From: Spirochaetales bacterium
GTDB lineage: Bacteria > Spirochaetota > Spirochaetia > DSM-27196 > SLAA01
Direction of reading: 5' to 3'
Length of the DNA stretch: 36,576 nt
Assembly: GCA_007127105.1 (NCBI GenBank)
Contig: SLAA01000242.1
Coordinates: 1 to 36,576 of the forward strand
Under the pieces are notes generated by a model, which ran no database searches, was not told the origin of the DNA, and saw only the letters and a program-made list of their open reading frames with translations. The position numbers and the translations under genes are program-made. Below are positions 9,555 to 18,689 of the stretch, one piece after another (position 1 is the first letter of the stretch; every line of letters starts with the position of its first letter).

Positions 9555-9992
9555 CTACTTCTTTAACGCCATGAGGATTCGTTCAAGAACCTTCTTTCGG
9601 TCGAGCGGCTTGACGATGTAGTTCTTTGCGCCCTTCATAAGAGAGTCTTTCACAAGATCGTTCTTGCCAAGAGCACTGATCATGACCACTACGGCCTCTT
9701 TGTCGAATTCAACGATCTTTTCGAGTGCTGTAACTCCGTCCATTTTGGGCATGGTGATGTCCATGGTGACGAGATCAAGCTTTGGATGCAGCTCTTTGTA
9801 CTTCTCTATTGCTTCTTCACCGTTCGAAGCGGTTGCCACAACGTCGAAACCGGCCGAGGTGAGTATCTGTCCAAGCTGTTTGGCAATGAACATAGAGTCG
9901 TCTACAATCAGTACTCGATACGGATTACCGTCGGACTTCCATCCTTCCGGCTCTTTCTCGTTCATGCTGGGAAAGTCTACTTTACTCTTCAT
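9555..9992 (-). CDS. CheY-like single-domain response regulator
   Basis: Receiver domain: VLIVDDSMFIAKQL, VTMDITMPKMDGVTAL, VMISALG, GAKNYIVKPLDRKKV; no output domain. An alternative GTG start exists at 10010. Confidence 0.92.
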   Translation of the reverse strand: MKSKVDFPSMNEKEPEGWKSDGNPYRVLIVDDSMFIAKQLGQILTSAGFDVVATASNGEEAIEKYKELHPKLDLVTMDITMPKMDGVTALEKIVEFDKEAVVVMISALGKNDLVKDSLMKGAKNYIVKPLDRKKVLERILMALKK

Positions 9993-10203
9993 TGTTGAGA
10001 CCGCCTCCACTCTTCCTTATAACGAAAACGCCCGAGACTTGCAAGCATATATTGAATCTCGCCATAACCGGTTCTTTTTTTTTCCCTTTTGCCTCAATGG
10101 GGCGACAGGAGCGGCGTGAGACGGTATAGTGGAGTAACACGATGCAACAAGACTTGCGGCCATGTATCCCTATGCAGCGCCGTAACCGCAAAGGAGTTAC
10201 AAG

Positions 10204-12021
10204 GTGCAAACTAATCACAGTTTCCATATACCGGTCTTAGGAATAGGGTTTTCGGTCGATACGCCCGTGAAGGTGGCAAAGTTCGGAATTACCTCGGTTA
10301 TCTCGCTCGTTGACGACGAACTTGCCGAGGAGCTGCGAGCCTACTATCTCAAGGAACGAGGCGAGACCTATGAACCTATCGGCAATACCTACGATAACCC
10401 ACGAGCAGCCCGCTTTACGGCATATCTCAACCTGGTTAATACTATGGTTAAGGAGAAAACCGAACACCTGCGAAACGCGGAGTTTCAACCTGATTCCGAG
10501 ATCACTCGATACTTTGAGTACCTGCCCAGCGACTCACCTCTAGGTCAGCGCTACCAAGACATGTTGGCCGCAGGGAGCTCCGAGGAGCGCGAGAAGATCC
10601 AGGCCGAGCTACGTGAAGCGGTACGCCCGGGTGAGGTTGAGACCAACATAATGGTCAAGGTTGACAGCGATCGCTACCGCGATGGAGAACAACTGCCTCC
10701 GGAGTACGCAGACGCAATGTCAGCCTTGCAGGGCTTTGCAGAAAGTGAACTTGAGTCGGGTGTGGTACTATCCGCTGGCTTCAACCGGCGCCTCGCAAAG
10801 CATATTGAGAACTTCTCGGACTTCCATGCCGACGCAGCGGGAAATTTCCGCAAGAAGATCATTCTCAAGGTGAGTGATTTCCGTTCGGCACAAACACAGG
10901 CTAAAATGTTTGCCCGGAGCGGTCTCTGGATATCGGAGTTCCGCATTGAGTCCGGGCTCAACTGCGGCGGACATACCTTTGCCACCGACGGCATTCTGCT
11001 TGGCCCAATCCTTGAGGACTTCAAGACACGCCGCGAGGAGCTTCTTGAGTCGACCTACGAGGTCTACCGCGCCGCAGTGAGCAAACGCACCGGTTCTGAG
11101 CCAGAACGCCCGTCGTTTCGTGTGACGGTTCAGGGTGGCGTCGGCACCGCTCTTGAACACAGCTTTCTCATGGATAACTATGAGATAGATGCCGTGGGTT
11201 GGGGCTCACCATTCCTGCTGGTGCCGGAAGCGGTAAACATAGACGACGACACACTCAACAAGCTGGCTGTGGCTGGCGCCAAAGACATCGTTTCGAGCGG
11301 TGCTTCTCCTCTGGGAGTTCGATTCAGTAACCTCATGAACTCGGCATCCGAGTTGTACAAGCGACGACTTATTCGCGACGGCAAGCCCGGCAGCGCCTGT
11401 CCCAAGGGTTATCTCAAGTTCAACACCGAGTTTACCGACCGCGCTATCTGTGTAGCCTCCAGTGCATACCAGAAGCGCAAAATTGGCGAGTTGGACGAAC
11501 TTGGACTTGAAAGCTCCGAAAGAGAGCGCCGCTACAACGAAATTGTGGAGCGCGCATGCATCTGTCGTGACCTATCCGGATCGGTAGAGATACTGTACGG
11601 CACCGGTCGCTACGGCAAGGACGCAACTCCGGCAGTCTGCCCGGGTCCGAACCTGGCGTTCTTCCCGCGGGCAGCAAAGCTCCAGGAAATGATCGACCAC
11701 ATTTACGGCAGGCTTGATCTACTCAACGGCATTGATCGTCCGCATATCTTCGTTAATGAGTTGAAGCTGTATGTGGCACACCTTGCCGAGGAGCTTGCCG
11801 AGGCAATGCGTTCCGGCAGTGAGGCTGGTGCTGAGGCCTTCCGAAGCTACCGCGACAATCTTCTGACCGGCATCGGGTATTATCTTGGGCTCATGAGCAC
11901 TTTAGGCGAGGAGTATCGTCGGTGGAAGGATCGGGTCCCGAGCGAGCTGCTCAAGCTTAAGGAACAGATTGAAAGCATTATGGCTGTCCTGCCGGAAACC
12001 GCCGGGGAAAACGAGGGATAG
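10204..12021 (+). CDS. Conserved-looking protein of unknown function (605 aa), cysteine-containing
   Basis: Long ORF from a GTG start with AAAGGAG ribosome-binding site ~7 nt upstream; ends just before a strong intrinsic terminator. Motifs GLNCGGHTFATDGILLGPIL, VQGGVGTALEHSFLMD, SACPKGYLKF, ERACICRDLSG, PAVCPGPNLAFFP. Confidence 0.9.
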   Translation: MQTNHSFHIPVLGIGFSVDTPVKVAKFGITSVISLVDDELAEELRAYYLKERGETYEPIGNTYDNPRAARFTAYLNLVNTMVKEKTEHLRNAEFQPDSEITRYFEYLPSDSPLGQRYQDMLAAGSSEEREKIQAELREAVRPGEVETNIMVKVDSDRYRDGEQLPPEYADAMSALQGFAESELESGVVLSAGFNRRLAKHIENFSDFHADAAGNFRKKIILKVSDFRSAQTQAKMFARSGLWISEFRIESGLNCGGHTFATDGILLGPILEDFKTRREELLESTYEVYRAAVSKRTGSEPERPSFRVTVQGGVGTALEHSFLMDNYEIDAVGWGSPFLLVPEAVNIDDDTLNKLAVAGAKDIVSSGASPLGVRFSNLMNSASELYKRRLIRDGKPGSACPKGYLKFNTEFTDRAICVASSAYQKRKIGELDELGLESSERERRYNEIVERACICRDLSGSVEILYGTGRYGKDATPAVCPGPNLAFFPRAAKLQEMIDHIYGRLDLLNGIDRPHIFVNELKLYVAHLAEELAEAMRSGSEAGAEAFRSYRDNLLTGIGYYLGLMSTLGEEYRRWKDRVPSELLKLKEQIESIMAVLPETAGENEG

Positions 12022-12040
12022 TGGAGACTCGAAAAGCAAG

Positions 12041-12071
12041 AAAGCCGACGGTTTATCCGTCGGCTTTTTTT
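12041..12071 (+). terminator. Rho-independent terminator of the 605-aa CDS
   Basis: Perfect stem AGCCGACGG-TTTAT-CCGTCGGCT followed by TTTTTTT; begins ~20 nt after the stop codon. Confidence 0.93.
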
Positions 12072-12308
12072 GTCTGCGCGTGCCCTGATGCCTGAACCCA
12101 TGGATCCAAGTTTTTACCTTAATTTTTTACCTATCTTTTTACTTGCGACTTTCTTACCTTGCTTCTGATTTTTCGTTTGAAATTGTTTTTCTTTTTCGCA
12201 TCTTCACAACACTGTTAATGCAATCCACGTGCCAAGCTTATGCAGAGCACGCAACTCCCACTGCAGTAAGACTTTAGCGACAACCACCATTGTACATACT
12301 ACAACGCT

Positions 12309-12332
12309 GCTCCTATGCGTTTTGCATGGAGC
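12309..12332. other. Hairpin-forming inverted repeat
   Basis: GCTCC(T)ATGC-GTTTT-GCATGGAGC: 9 paired bases with one bulged T. Confidence 0.7.
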
Positions 12333-12396
12333 TATCACTGGTATTGAGATATATGCTTGTGCGGTAATAGTTTAGACCCTATGCAACCTGAAGCGT

Positions 12397-12413
12397 CTAT
12401 GCGTTCCGCATAG
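12397..12413. other. Hairpin-forming inverted repeat
   Basis: CTATGCG-TTC-CGCATAG: perfect 7-bp stem. Confidence 0.7.
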
Positions 12414-12457
12414 GCCTTGAAAGAACCTTCATGAGGCGTGGTACAGGAGAGAGCCTT

Positions 12458-13876
12458 CTATCGCTTGGAGCGTCCGCTGAGGCGTCGACTCAGGGTGCTT
12501 TGCGAAACCCCAAGCAGTCGGGCGGCTATTGATTGGTTTCCCTCCGCCTTTGACAGTGCCTCCTGGAAGAGGTAATCCTCTACCTCGGAAAGCCTGGGAA
12601 ACTCACCCCTATAGCTGATTCGTGCATGTGCACCACCCTGGGCTGCATTGGCTGCCGCCTCCGCAAGGGCGCCGTCTCTAGATCGTTCTATGTGCTCCCG
12701 AAAGGCACTGAGCGAAAGCACCCCGCTCTCGTGCCGCGACAATGCGTCGTATACCATGGACTGGAGCTCACGTACATTCCCAGGGAAGGAGTAGACTGCA
12801 AGGAGCGTGTAGAGCTGATCCGGTACAGTCGGTACCCGCTTGTTCAGAGCGGCCGCGGTCTCAGCAAGAAAGTGATCAAACAAGACCGGAACATCCTCGG
12901 GTCGACGTCGTAGAGGTGGGAGTTCAACATGGTGGGCAATGAGTCGATAGTAGAGGTCTCGACGGAAACTCCCGTCTGATTGCTTGAGATAGAGATCTGC
13001 GTTAGTTGCGGCGACAATCCGGGTCTGCGCCTTTTGGGGATGATCCGAACCCAGCTGATAGTACTCCCCTTCCTGCAGCAAACGCAGAAGCTTGACCTGA
13101 GGGCCCAACTCCAGGTCGCCTATCTCGTCAAGAAAGAGCGTACCCCCTGCGGCTCGCTCGACGAGGCCCGCACGGTCGCGGTCAGCGCCGGTGAAGGCCC
13201 CGCGTTTGTGACCAAACAATGTATCGGAGAACATTGTATCGTCGAGTCCCGAAACGTTGACGCTGACGAACTCACCCTGTCTACCGCTCACCTGATGCAC
13301 CGCACGAGCCGCTAACTCCTTGCCGGTGCCGCTCTCGCCACTTATGAGTACAGCCTTAGGGCTGGCGGCCACCGCTTCAATATAGGCCAGGGCTTTCCGG
13401 AGATCCGGGCTCACGGTTATGATCTCTGCAAAGGCGGCGGGGTTCTTCAACTCTACCTGCGCACCCGAGCCAGCAAGAATTCGCACCTCACTCTGAAGCG
13501 CACGTATCTGCAACGCATGCCGCACGGAGTTCACCAGTCGATTCTCGTCAACCGGCTTCACCATGAAGTCGAAGGCGCCAACCTTCATGCAGTCCACCGC
13601 TGTCTCAACCTTGTCGACACCGGTCAGGATGATCACCGTTATTTCGGGGTGCTCGGCCGAAATGCGACGCAACAACTCCTGCCCAGAGATATGGGGCATA
13701 TTCAGATCAAGCAGGATAACCGAAATGCTCTCGCGAGTGAGTATATCCATAACCTCGCGGCTGTCGTTGCAGCACAATGGACGTGGGAAGCCGTGTTCCT
13801 CAAGCATTGCCTGGTATAACTCAGACGCGAGTTCCTCATCATCGACAACTAAGATGTTCGACTCTTGTTGCTCCAT
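12458..13876 (-). CDS. Sigma-54-dependent response regulator (NtrC family)
   Basis: Receiver domain (ILVVDDEELASEL, ILLDLNMPHISGQELL), AAA+ domain (GESGTGKELAARAVH, GAFTGA, GGTLFLDEIGDL), Fis-type HTH (SIAARLLGVSQSTLSRRL). Confidence 0.95.
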   Translation of the reverse strand: MEQQESNILVVDDEELASELYQAMLEEHGFPRPLCCNDSREVMDILTRESISVILLDLNMPHISGQELLRRISAEHPEITVIILTGVDKVETAVDCMKVGAFDFMVKPVDENRLVNSVRHALQIRALQSEVRILAGSGAQVELKNPAAFAEIITVSPDLRKALAYIEAVAASPKAVLISGESGTGKELAARAVHQVSGRQGEFVSVNVSGLDDTMFSDTLFGHKRGAFTGADRDRAGLVERAAGGTLFLDEIGDLELGPQVKLLRLLQEGEYYQLGSDHPQKAQTRIVAATNADLYLKQSDGSFRRDLYYRLIAHHVELPPLRRRPEDVPVLFDHFLAETAAALNKRVPTVPDQLYTLLAVYSFPGNVRELQSMVYDALSRHESGVLSLSAFREHIERSRDGALAEAAANAAQGGAHARISYRGEFPRLSEVEDYLFQEALSKAEGNQSIAARLLGVSQSTLSRRLSGRSKR

Positions 13877-13959
13877 GCTCGTCTCCGTGGTAGCTTTGCT
13901 TTGAGCATAATTGCTGAACCCAGCATACCATAGTGTACTCGTGCTGGAAGGAACTAACA

Positions 13960-15330
13960 ATGCCGGACAAACAGATTGAGCGCATACAGATTCTGAATTC
14001 TCGCCCGGAAGGGCACGGACGCTACATTCTGTACTGGATGCAGCAATCCCTACGCTCGCGCCACAACCACGCCCTGGAGTATGCTATTAGTTGTGCGAAT
14101 CGTCGGGGAGTAGCGCTTGTTGTATGTTTCGGACTCACCACGGACTTTCCAGGAGCGAGACTCCGCCACTACCACTTCTTGTTTGAGGCCCTCGTGGAAC
14201 TGGAGATGGAGCTTGCCTCGCGCGGAATTCGCCTGGTTGTGGTGGAAGGCTCACCTCCCGAGGTGGCGATAGAGCTCGGCAAGGAGGCCCGGCTCGTTGT
14301 CACCGATCGCGGATATCTTCGCATTCAACGCGAGTGGCGAACCAAGGTCGCAGCGAGTCTCACATGCCCCTTGCACCAGGTTGAGGGAGACGTGGTGGTA
14401 CCGGTGGAGAGCGCAAGTACAAAAGAGGAGTATAACGCGGCAAACCTCCGCAAGAAGATTACTCCTCTCCTTGAACGCTTCCTGGCCCCGGTTCCGGAAC
14501 TCAAACTTGAAACTCCCTCCCGTGAGCTTACGCTGCATCTTGGTGCTTTTGCACACTCGCTTCATAGGCCTGCCGAGCTTGTCAGTCGGGAGAACAGCCT
14601 TGGCATTCACCCCGAACCCGGTCCGGTAACCTACTATGCTGGTGGAACATCGGCGGCTGAACGCCTCTTTCACGAGTTTCTGGACACAAAACTTGAACGC
14701 TACGACGAAGACCGCAGTGACCCCTCACTGAACTGTGTCTCGCGCATGAGTGCCTATCTGCACTTTGGGATGATCTCACCGGTCTATCTTGCTCGTGAGG
14801 CACGTGCCTCGGGGCTTGCTGGCGCAGGCGCCTACGTTGAAGAGCTGGTGATACGCCGCGAGCTGTCAATGAACTATGCGTTCTACAACGCCCATTACGA
14901 CCGCTACGAGGGACTTCCGACCTGGGCAAGAACAACACTTGAGGAACATCGAGGAGATACTCGCCGCGCTATCTACACAGAGAATCAGCTCCAGAACGCC
15001 GAGACCGGGGATCCCTACTGGAATGCCGCCCAACGGGAGTTACTCGAGACCGGTGCAATGCATGGCTATATGCGTATGTACTGGGGGAAAAAGATTCTGG
15101 AGTGGCGGCCGGATCCGCAGGAAGCCTTTGAAATTGCGTTGCGGCTCAACGACACCTTCCAACTAGACGGCCGGGATCCCAACGGATATACCGGTGTGGC
15201 CTGGTGTTTTGGCAAACATGATCGCCCCTGGCCGGAGCGCGATGTCTTCGGCAAGGTGCGGTACATGAATGCAGCAGGACTGGAGCGCAAGTTCAAGATC
15301 AAGGACTACGCTGCACGATGGTCTGGTTAG
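13960..15330 (+). CDS. phr: Deoxyribodipyrimidine photo-lyase, class II
   Basis: GRYILYWMQQSLRSRHNHALEYAI, LVVCFGLTTDFPGARLRHYHF, LDGRDPNGYTGVAWCFGKHDRPWPERDVFGKVRYMNAAGLERKF; matches class II CPD photolyase pattern. Start at MPDKQIE. Confidence 0.92.
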   Translation: MPDKQIERIQILNSRPEGHGRYILYWMQQSLRSRHNHALEYAISCANRRGVALVVCFGLTTDFPGARLRHYHFLFEALVELEMELASRGIRLVVVEGSPPEVAIELGKEARLVVTDRGYLRIQREWRTKVAASLTCPLHQVEGDVVVPVESASTKEEYNAANLRKKITPLLERFLAPVPELKLETPSRELTLHLGAFAHSLHRPAELVSRENSLGIHPEPGPVTYYAGGTSAAERLFHEFLDTKLERYDEDRSDPSLNCVSRMSAYLHFGMISPVYLAREARASGLAGAGAYVEELVIRRELSMNYAFYNAHYDRYEGLPTWARTTLEEHRGDTRRAIYTENQLQNAETGDPYWNAAQRELLETGAMHGYMRMYWGKKILEWRPDPQEAFEIALRLNDTFQLDGRDPNGYTGVAWCFGKHDRPWPERDVFGKVRYMNAAGLERKFKIKDYAARWSG

Positions 15331-16961
15331 AGAGCAATGCGAATATGCTCGTGATACAACTCGTCACGGCGACGCGCAACATCTGCGTTCTTCAGGTAGT
15401 CGTCAAAGCGCATCATTCGGTCAATCACCCCGTCCGGCGTAATCTCCACAATCCGGTTTGCAATACTGTCAACGAACTGATGGTCATGGGAGTTAAAGAG
15501 CACCACACCTGGAAACTCAATGAGCCCGTCGTTCAGCGCGGTGATTGCCTCCAGATCAAGGTGGTTGGTCGGCTCATCGAGAATGAGCACGTTTGAACCG
15601 GTCAACATCATTCGCGATAGCAGACATCGTACCCGCTCACCTCCGGACAACACCTGGGTGCTCTTCAGTGCTTCATCGCCGCTGAACAGCATTCGCCCCA
15701 GAAATCCCCGGAGGTAGGTCGGATCCGGGTCCGGACTAAACCGCTGCAACCATTCCAGAATACTCTCGTCCTGGGGGAATTCCGGCCCGGCGTCTTTTGG
15801 GAAGTAGGAGTGTGCAATGGTTACGCCCCATGAATATGTACCTGCTTCCGGCTCAGCCCTTCCAGAAATGATTTCAAACAAGGCACTTTTGGCCTGATTA
15901 CGCGGACCCACAAAGGCAATCTTGTCACCCGGATTAACGGTGAGCGAGAAGTTTTCCAGAACCTTCTCACCCTCAAAGCTTGCCTCCAGACCCCGCATTT
16001 CCAGTACAATCTTCCCGCAATCGCGGTCGGGCTTGAACCCAACGTAGGGGAAGCGACGCGCGCTCTGTGGCAGTTCGTCCAAGGTAAGTTTCTCCAGCAG
16101 CTTTTTACGAGATGTCGCCTGTTTTGCCTTAGACGCGTTGGAACTGAAACGCTGAATGAACTCCTTGAGCTCTTTTGCCTTTTCCTCGGTTTTCTTCTTC
16201 TCATCGCGACGCTGCCGAGAAATGAGCTGACTTGCAGCGTACCAGAAGTCATAGTTTCCAACGTACAGGCGTATGCGGTTAAAGTCGATGTCCGCAATAT
16301 GTGTACACACCTTGTTCAGGAAGTGACGGTCATGCGAAACAACAATGACGGTGTTCGGGAAGCGCGACAGGAAGTCCTCCAGCCAGGTAACCGACTCCAG
16401 GTCAAGGTTGTTTGTCGGCTCGTCCAGCAGGAGGATATCCGGAGTACCAAACAAGGCCTGAGCCAGCAAAACCCGCACCTTCTGTCCACCGTCGAGCTCC
16501 TCCATGAGTTTGTCATGGAGACCTTCCTCAATTCCCAGACCCGCCAGCATAGAGGCGGCCTCACTCTCGGCCTCCCATCCCCCAATCTCGCCGAACTCGG
16601 CTTCAAGCTCACCAGCGCGAATGCCGTCTTCCTCAGTGAACTCTGCCTTGGCGTATATCTCATCACGAGCGAGGCTGATGCGGTACAAATGCTCGTACCC
16701 CATGATGACCGTCTCAAGTACGGTGTGTGCATCAAAGGCAAACTGGTCCTGTTTGAGAACCGCCATACGCTGGCCACTCCCAATTGAGATCTCGCCAGTA
16801 TCGGCCTGTATTTCGCCTGACAGAATTTTGAGAAAGGTTGATTTTCCGGCGCCGTTTGCACCAATGACGCCGTAGCAGTTTCCAGCCGTGAACTTAAGGT
16901 TCACCTCCTTAAACAGCGGGCGCTCCCCGTAACTAAGGGATACATTACTCACAGTGATCAT
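15327..16961 (-). CDS. ABC-F family ATPase (two ABC cassettes)
   Basis: Two Walker A regions (GANGAGKSTFLK, second degenerate GPRNQAKSALFE), LSGGERVRCLLSRMML, two LLLDEPTNNLDLES/LILDEPTNHLDLEA; linker rich in K/E; no transmembrane segments. Confidence 0.93.
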   Translation of the reverse strand: MITVSNVSLSYGERPLFKEVNLKFTAGNCYGVIGANGAGKSTFLKILSGEIQADTGEISIGSGQRMAVLKQDQFAFDAHTVLETVIMGYEHLYRISLARDEIYAKAEFTEEDGIRAGELEAEFGEIGGWEAESEAASMLAGLGIEEGLHDKLMEELDGGQKVRVLLAQALFGTPDILLLDEPTNNLDLESVTWLEDFLSRFPNTVIVVSHDRHFLNKVCTHIADIDFNRIRLYVGNYDFWYAASQLISRQRRDEKKKTEEKAKELKEFIQRFSSNASKAKQATSRKKLLEKLTLDELPQSARRFPYVGFKPDRDCGKIVLEMRGLEASFEGEKVLENFSLTVNPGDKIAFVGPRNQAKSALFEIISGRAEPEAGTYSWGVTIAHSYFPKDAGPEFPQDESILEWLQRFSPDPDPTYLRGFLGRMLFSGDEALKSTQVLSGGERVRCLLSRMMLTGSNVLILDEPTNHLDLEAITALNDGLIEFPGVVLFNSHDHQFVDSIANRIVEITPDGVIDRMMRFDDYLKNADVARRRDELYHEHIRIAL

Positions 16962-17149
16962 GTATGTGTTTGTCTCCTTGTGGAATTATCATGTCGCGAA
17001 TGTCCGGGTAAGTTCATGCGGTTGTGTCGCGGTCGGCCGGAAATGCGGAGTCGGTATCTGCCTGTCTACGGCATAAAACTGTACATACCAACTGATATTG
17101 AGGACAGTATAGCGAAATGTCTCAGGAGTTTCTACCACCCCAGGAGTAT

Positions 17150-17179
17150 CGAGGGTGCCAGCTACAACTGGCACCCTCG
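17150..17179. promoter_or_regulatory. 12-bp perfect inverted repeat (hairpin) downstream of trpB2
   Basis: CGAGGGTGCCAG-CTACAA-CTGGCACCCTCG; no U-tract on either strand. Confidence 0.7.
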
Positions 17180-17212
17180 GTTCGAATAGGGGTAGGGAGC
17201 GATCGCGAGCGC

Positions 17213-18598
17213 TTACTTTGTCACGATGTTCGGCTTTGGATAGTTCGAAATCGTCTTGATTGAGCGCGCAATTTCTTCCTCAGGCAGGGCGTAATCTGTC
17301 AGCTCGCCGTTGAAGTATTTTTCGTACCCAACAAGATCCATGAGGCCGTGCCCGCTCAGGTTAAAGACAATTGATATCTCCTTGCCTTCCTCGCGTGCTT
17401 TGTTCGCCTCCTGAATTGCCGCAGCAACGGCGTGGCTTGTTTCTGGAGCCACAATGATCCCCTCGGTACGAGCAAAGGTTACCGCAGCTTCGTAACACTC
17501 GGTCTGGTGAATTGCGCGTGGAGCCACCAGGTCGTCCAGAATGGCCTGGCTGATAAGCGGGGCCACACCATGATAGCGCAGGCCGCCAGCATGAATCGGT
17601 GGTGGAATGAAGTCATGACCCAAGGAGTGCATAGCCATCAGTGGCGTCATGCGGGCTGTATCGCCGTGATCGTAGCCATAAGGCGCACGAGTCATGGTAG
17701 GGCAGCTCGTCGGCTCCACACCAATGATTTCGATATCGCTCCCGTTGATCTTGTCGTACACAAAGGGAAAGGCAAGGCCAGCAAAGTTGCTCCCGCCACC
17801 GACACAACCAATGACGACATCGGGCTTAGTCTCACCAAAGAGTGCAAGTTGCTTCTTGGTTTCCAGGCCAATGATGGTCTGGTGCAACATGACGTGATTC
17901 AGCACGCTTCCCAGGGAGTAGCGTGTTCCACCGCTGGGGTCGCTTACCGCCGCCTCCACTGCCTCACTAATGGCAATACCAAGACTCCCGCTTGTGTCCG
18001 GATGCGCAGCAAGTATCTGTCGCCCCGCCTCGGTCTCGGTGCTCGGGCTCGGTATACAGGTGGCGCCCCAGGCCTGCATCATGAGTTTCCGAAAGGGCTT
18101 CTGATCAAAGCTAATCCGCACCATGAACACCTTGCACTCCATTCCAAGGAGCGATGTCGCGTAGGCAAGCGCACTCCCCCACTGCCCGGCGCCGGTCTCG
18201 GTAGTCAGCCGGTTAATTCCAAACTGTTTGTTGTACCAGGCTTGCGCAATAGCTGTATTGGGCTTGTGGCTGCCTGCCGGTGAAACACTCTCGTTCTTGT
18301 AGTAGATACGAGCAGGAGTACCGAGCCGCTCCTCAAGTGCGTAGGCACGGTGCAACGGGGTTGATCGCCATCGTGAGAGGATCTGGAGAATCTCTTCCGG
18401 TATATCAATCCAGCGTTCGGTGCTCACTTCCTGCTCAATCAGGTTCATAGGAAAAACCGGAGCAAGTGCATCCGGGCCTATGGGTTTTCCGTCGGGCCCC
18501 AGGGGCGGTTGTAAGCCTCCAGGAATGTCGGCGGCAAGGTTGTACCACTGCCGCGGCATGTCCTCGTCTTTAAGGTATACCTTCGTTGTTTTCACCAT
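17213..18598 (-). CDS. trpB2: TrpB-like pyridoxal-phosphate enzyme (TrpB2-type tryptophan synthase beta)
   Basis: [46 protein letters not shown] (PLP Lys region), [39 protein letters not shown]; length and insertion pattern fit TrpB2. Start at [10 protein letters not shown]. Confidence 0.92.
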   Translation of the reverse strand: MVKTTKVYLKDEDMPRQWYNLAADIPGGLQPPLGPDGKPIGPDALAPVFPMNLIEQEVSTERWIDIPEEILQILSRWRSTPLHRAYALEERLGTPARIYYKNESVSPAGSHKPNTAIAQAWYNKQFGINRLTTETGAGQWGSALAYATSLLGMECKVFMVRISFDQKPFRKLMMQAWGATCIPSPSTETEAGRQILAAHPDTSGSLGIAISEAVEAAVSDPSGGTRYSLGSVLNHVMLHQTIIGLETKKQLALFGETKPDVVIGCVGGGSNFAGLAFPFVYDKINGSDIEIIGVEPTSCPTMTRAPYGYDHGDTARMTPLMAMHSLGHDFIPPPIHAGGLRYHGVAPLISQAILDDLVAPRAIHQTECYEAAVTFARTEGIIVAPETSHAVAAAIQEANKAREEGKEISIVFNLSGHGLMDLVGYEKYFNGELTDYALPEEEIARSIKTISNYPKPNIVTK

Positions 18599-18689
18599 GT
18601 GTTCTTCTCCTCTCTTTGCAACCTTGTGTAGTTGAAAAAACGTGTGTATTAATACCCCACCATGAGGGCGATATCCCAACTCGCCTGGG

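Noticed and set aside
10074-10083. Run of ten T between the CheY-like gene and the 605-aa gene, considered as a terminator or slippage promoter element
   Set aside because: No GC-rich stem precedes it, and both flanking genes diverge from it; a homopolymer alone is weak evidence.
12204-12206. In-frame TGA in the cryptic minus-strand frame, considered as a selenocysteine codon
   Set aside because: No SECIS-like context recognised and no selenoprotein family resemblance; ordinary stop or decay is more likely.
16980-17189. ORF-track 69-aa plus-strand and 61-aa minus-strand ORFs between trpB2 and the ABC-F gene
   Set aside because: No RBS, no recognisable motif, and they overlap each other and the 12-bp hairpin; likely chance ORFs.
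17432-18283. 283-aa plus-strand ORF antisense to trpB2
   Set aside because: Shadow ORF opposite a clear PLP-enzyme gene; no independent coding evidence.
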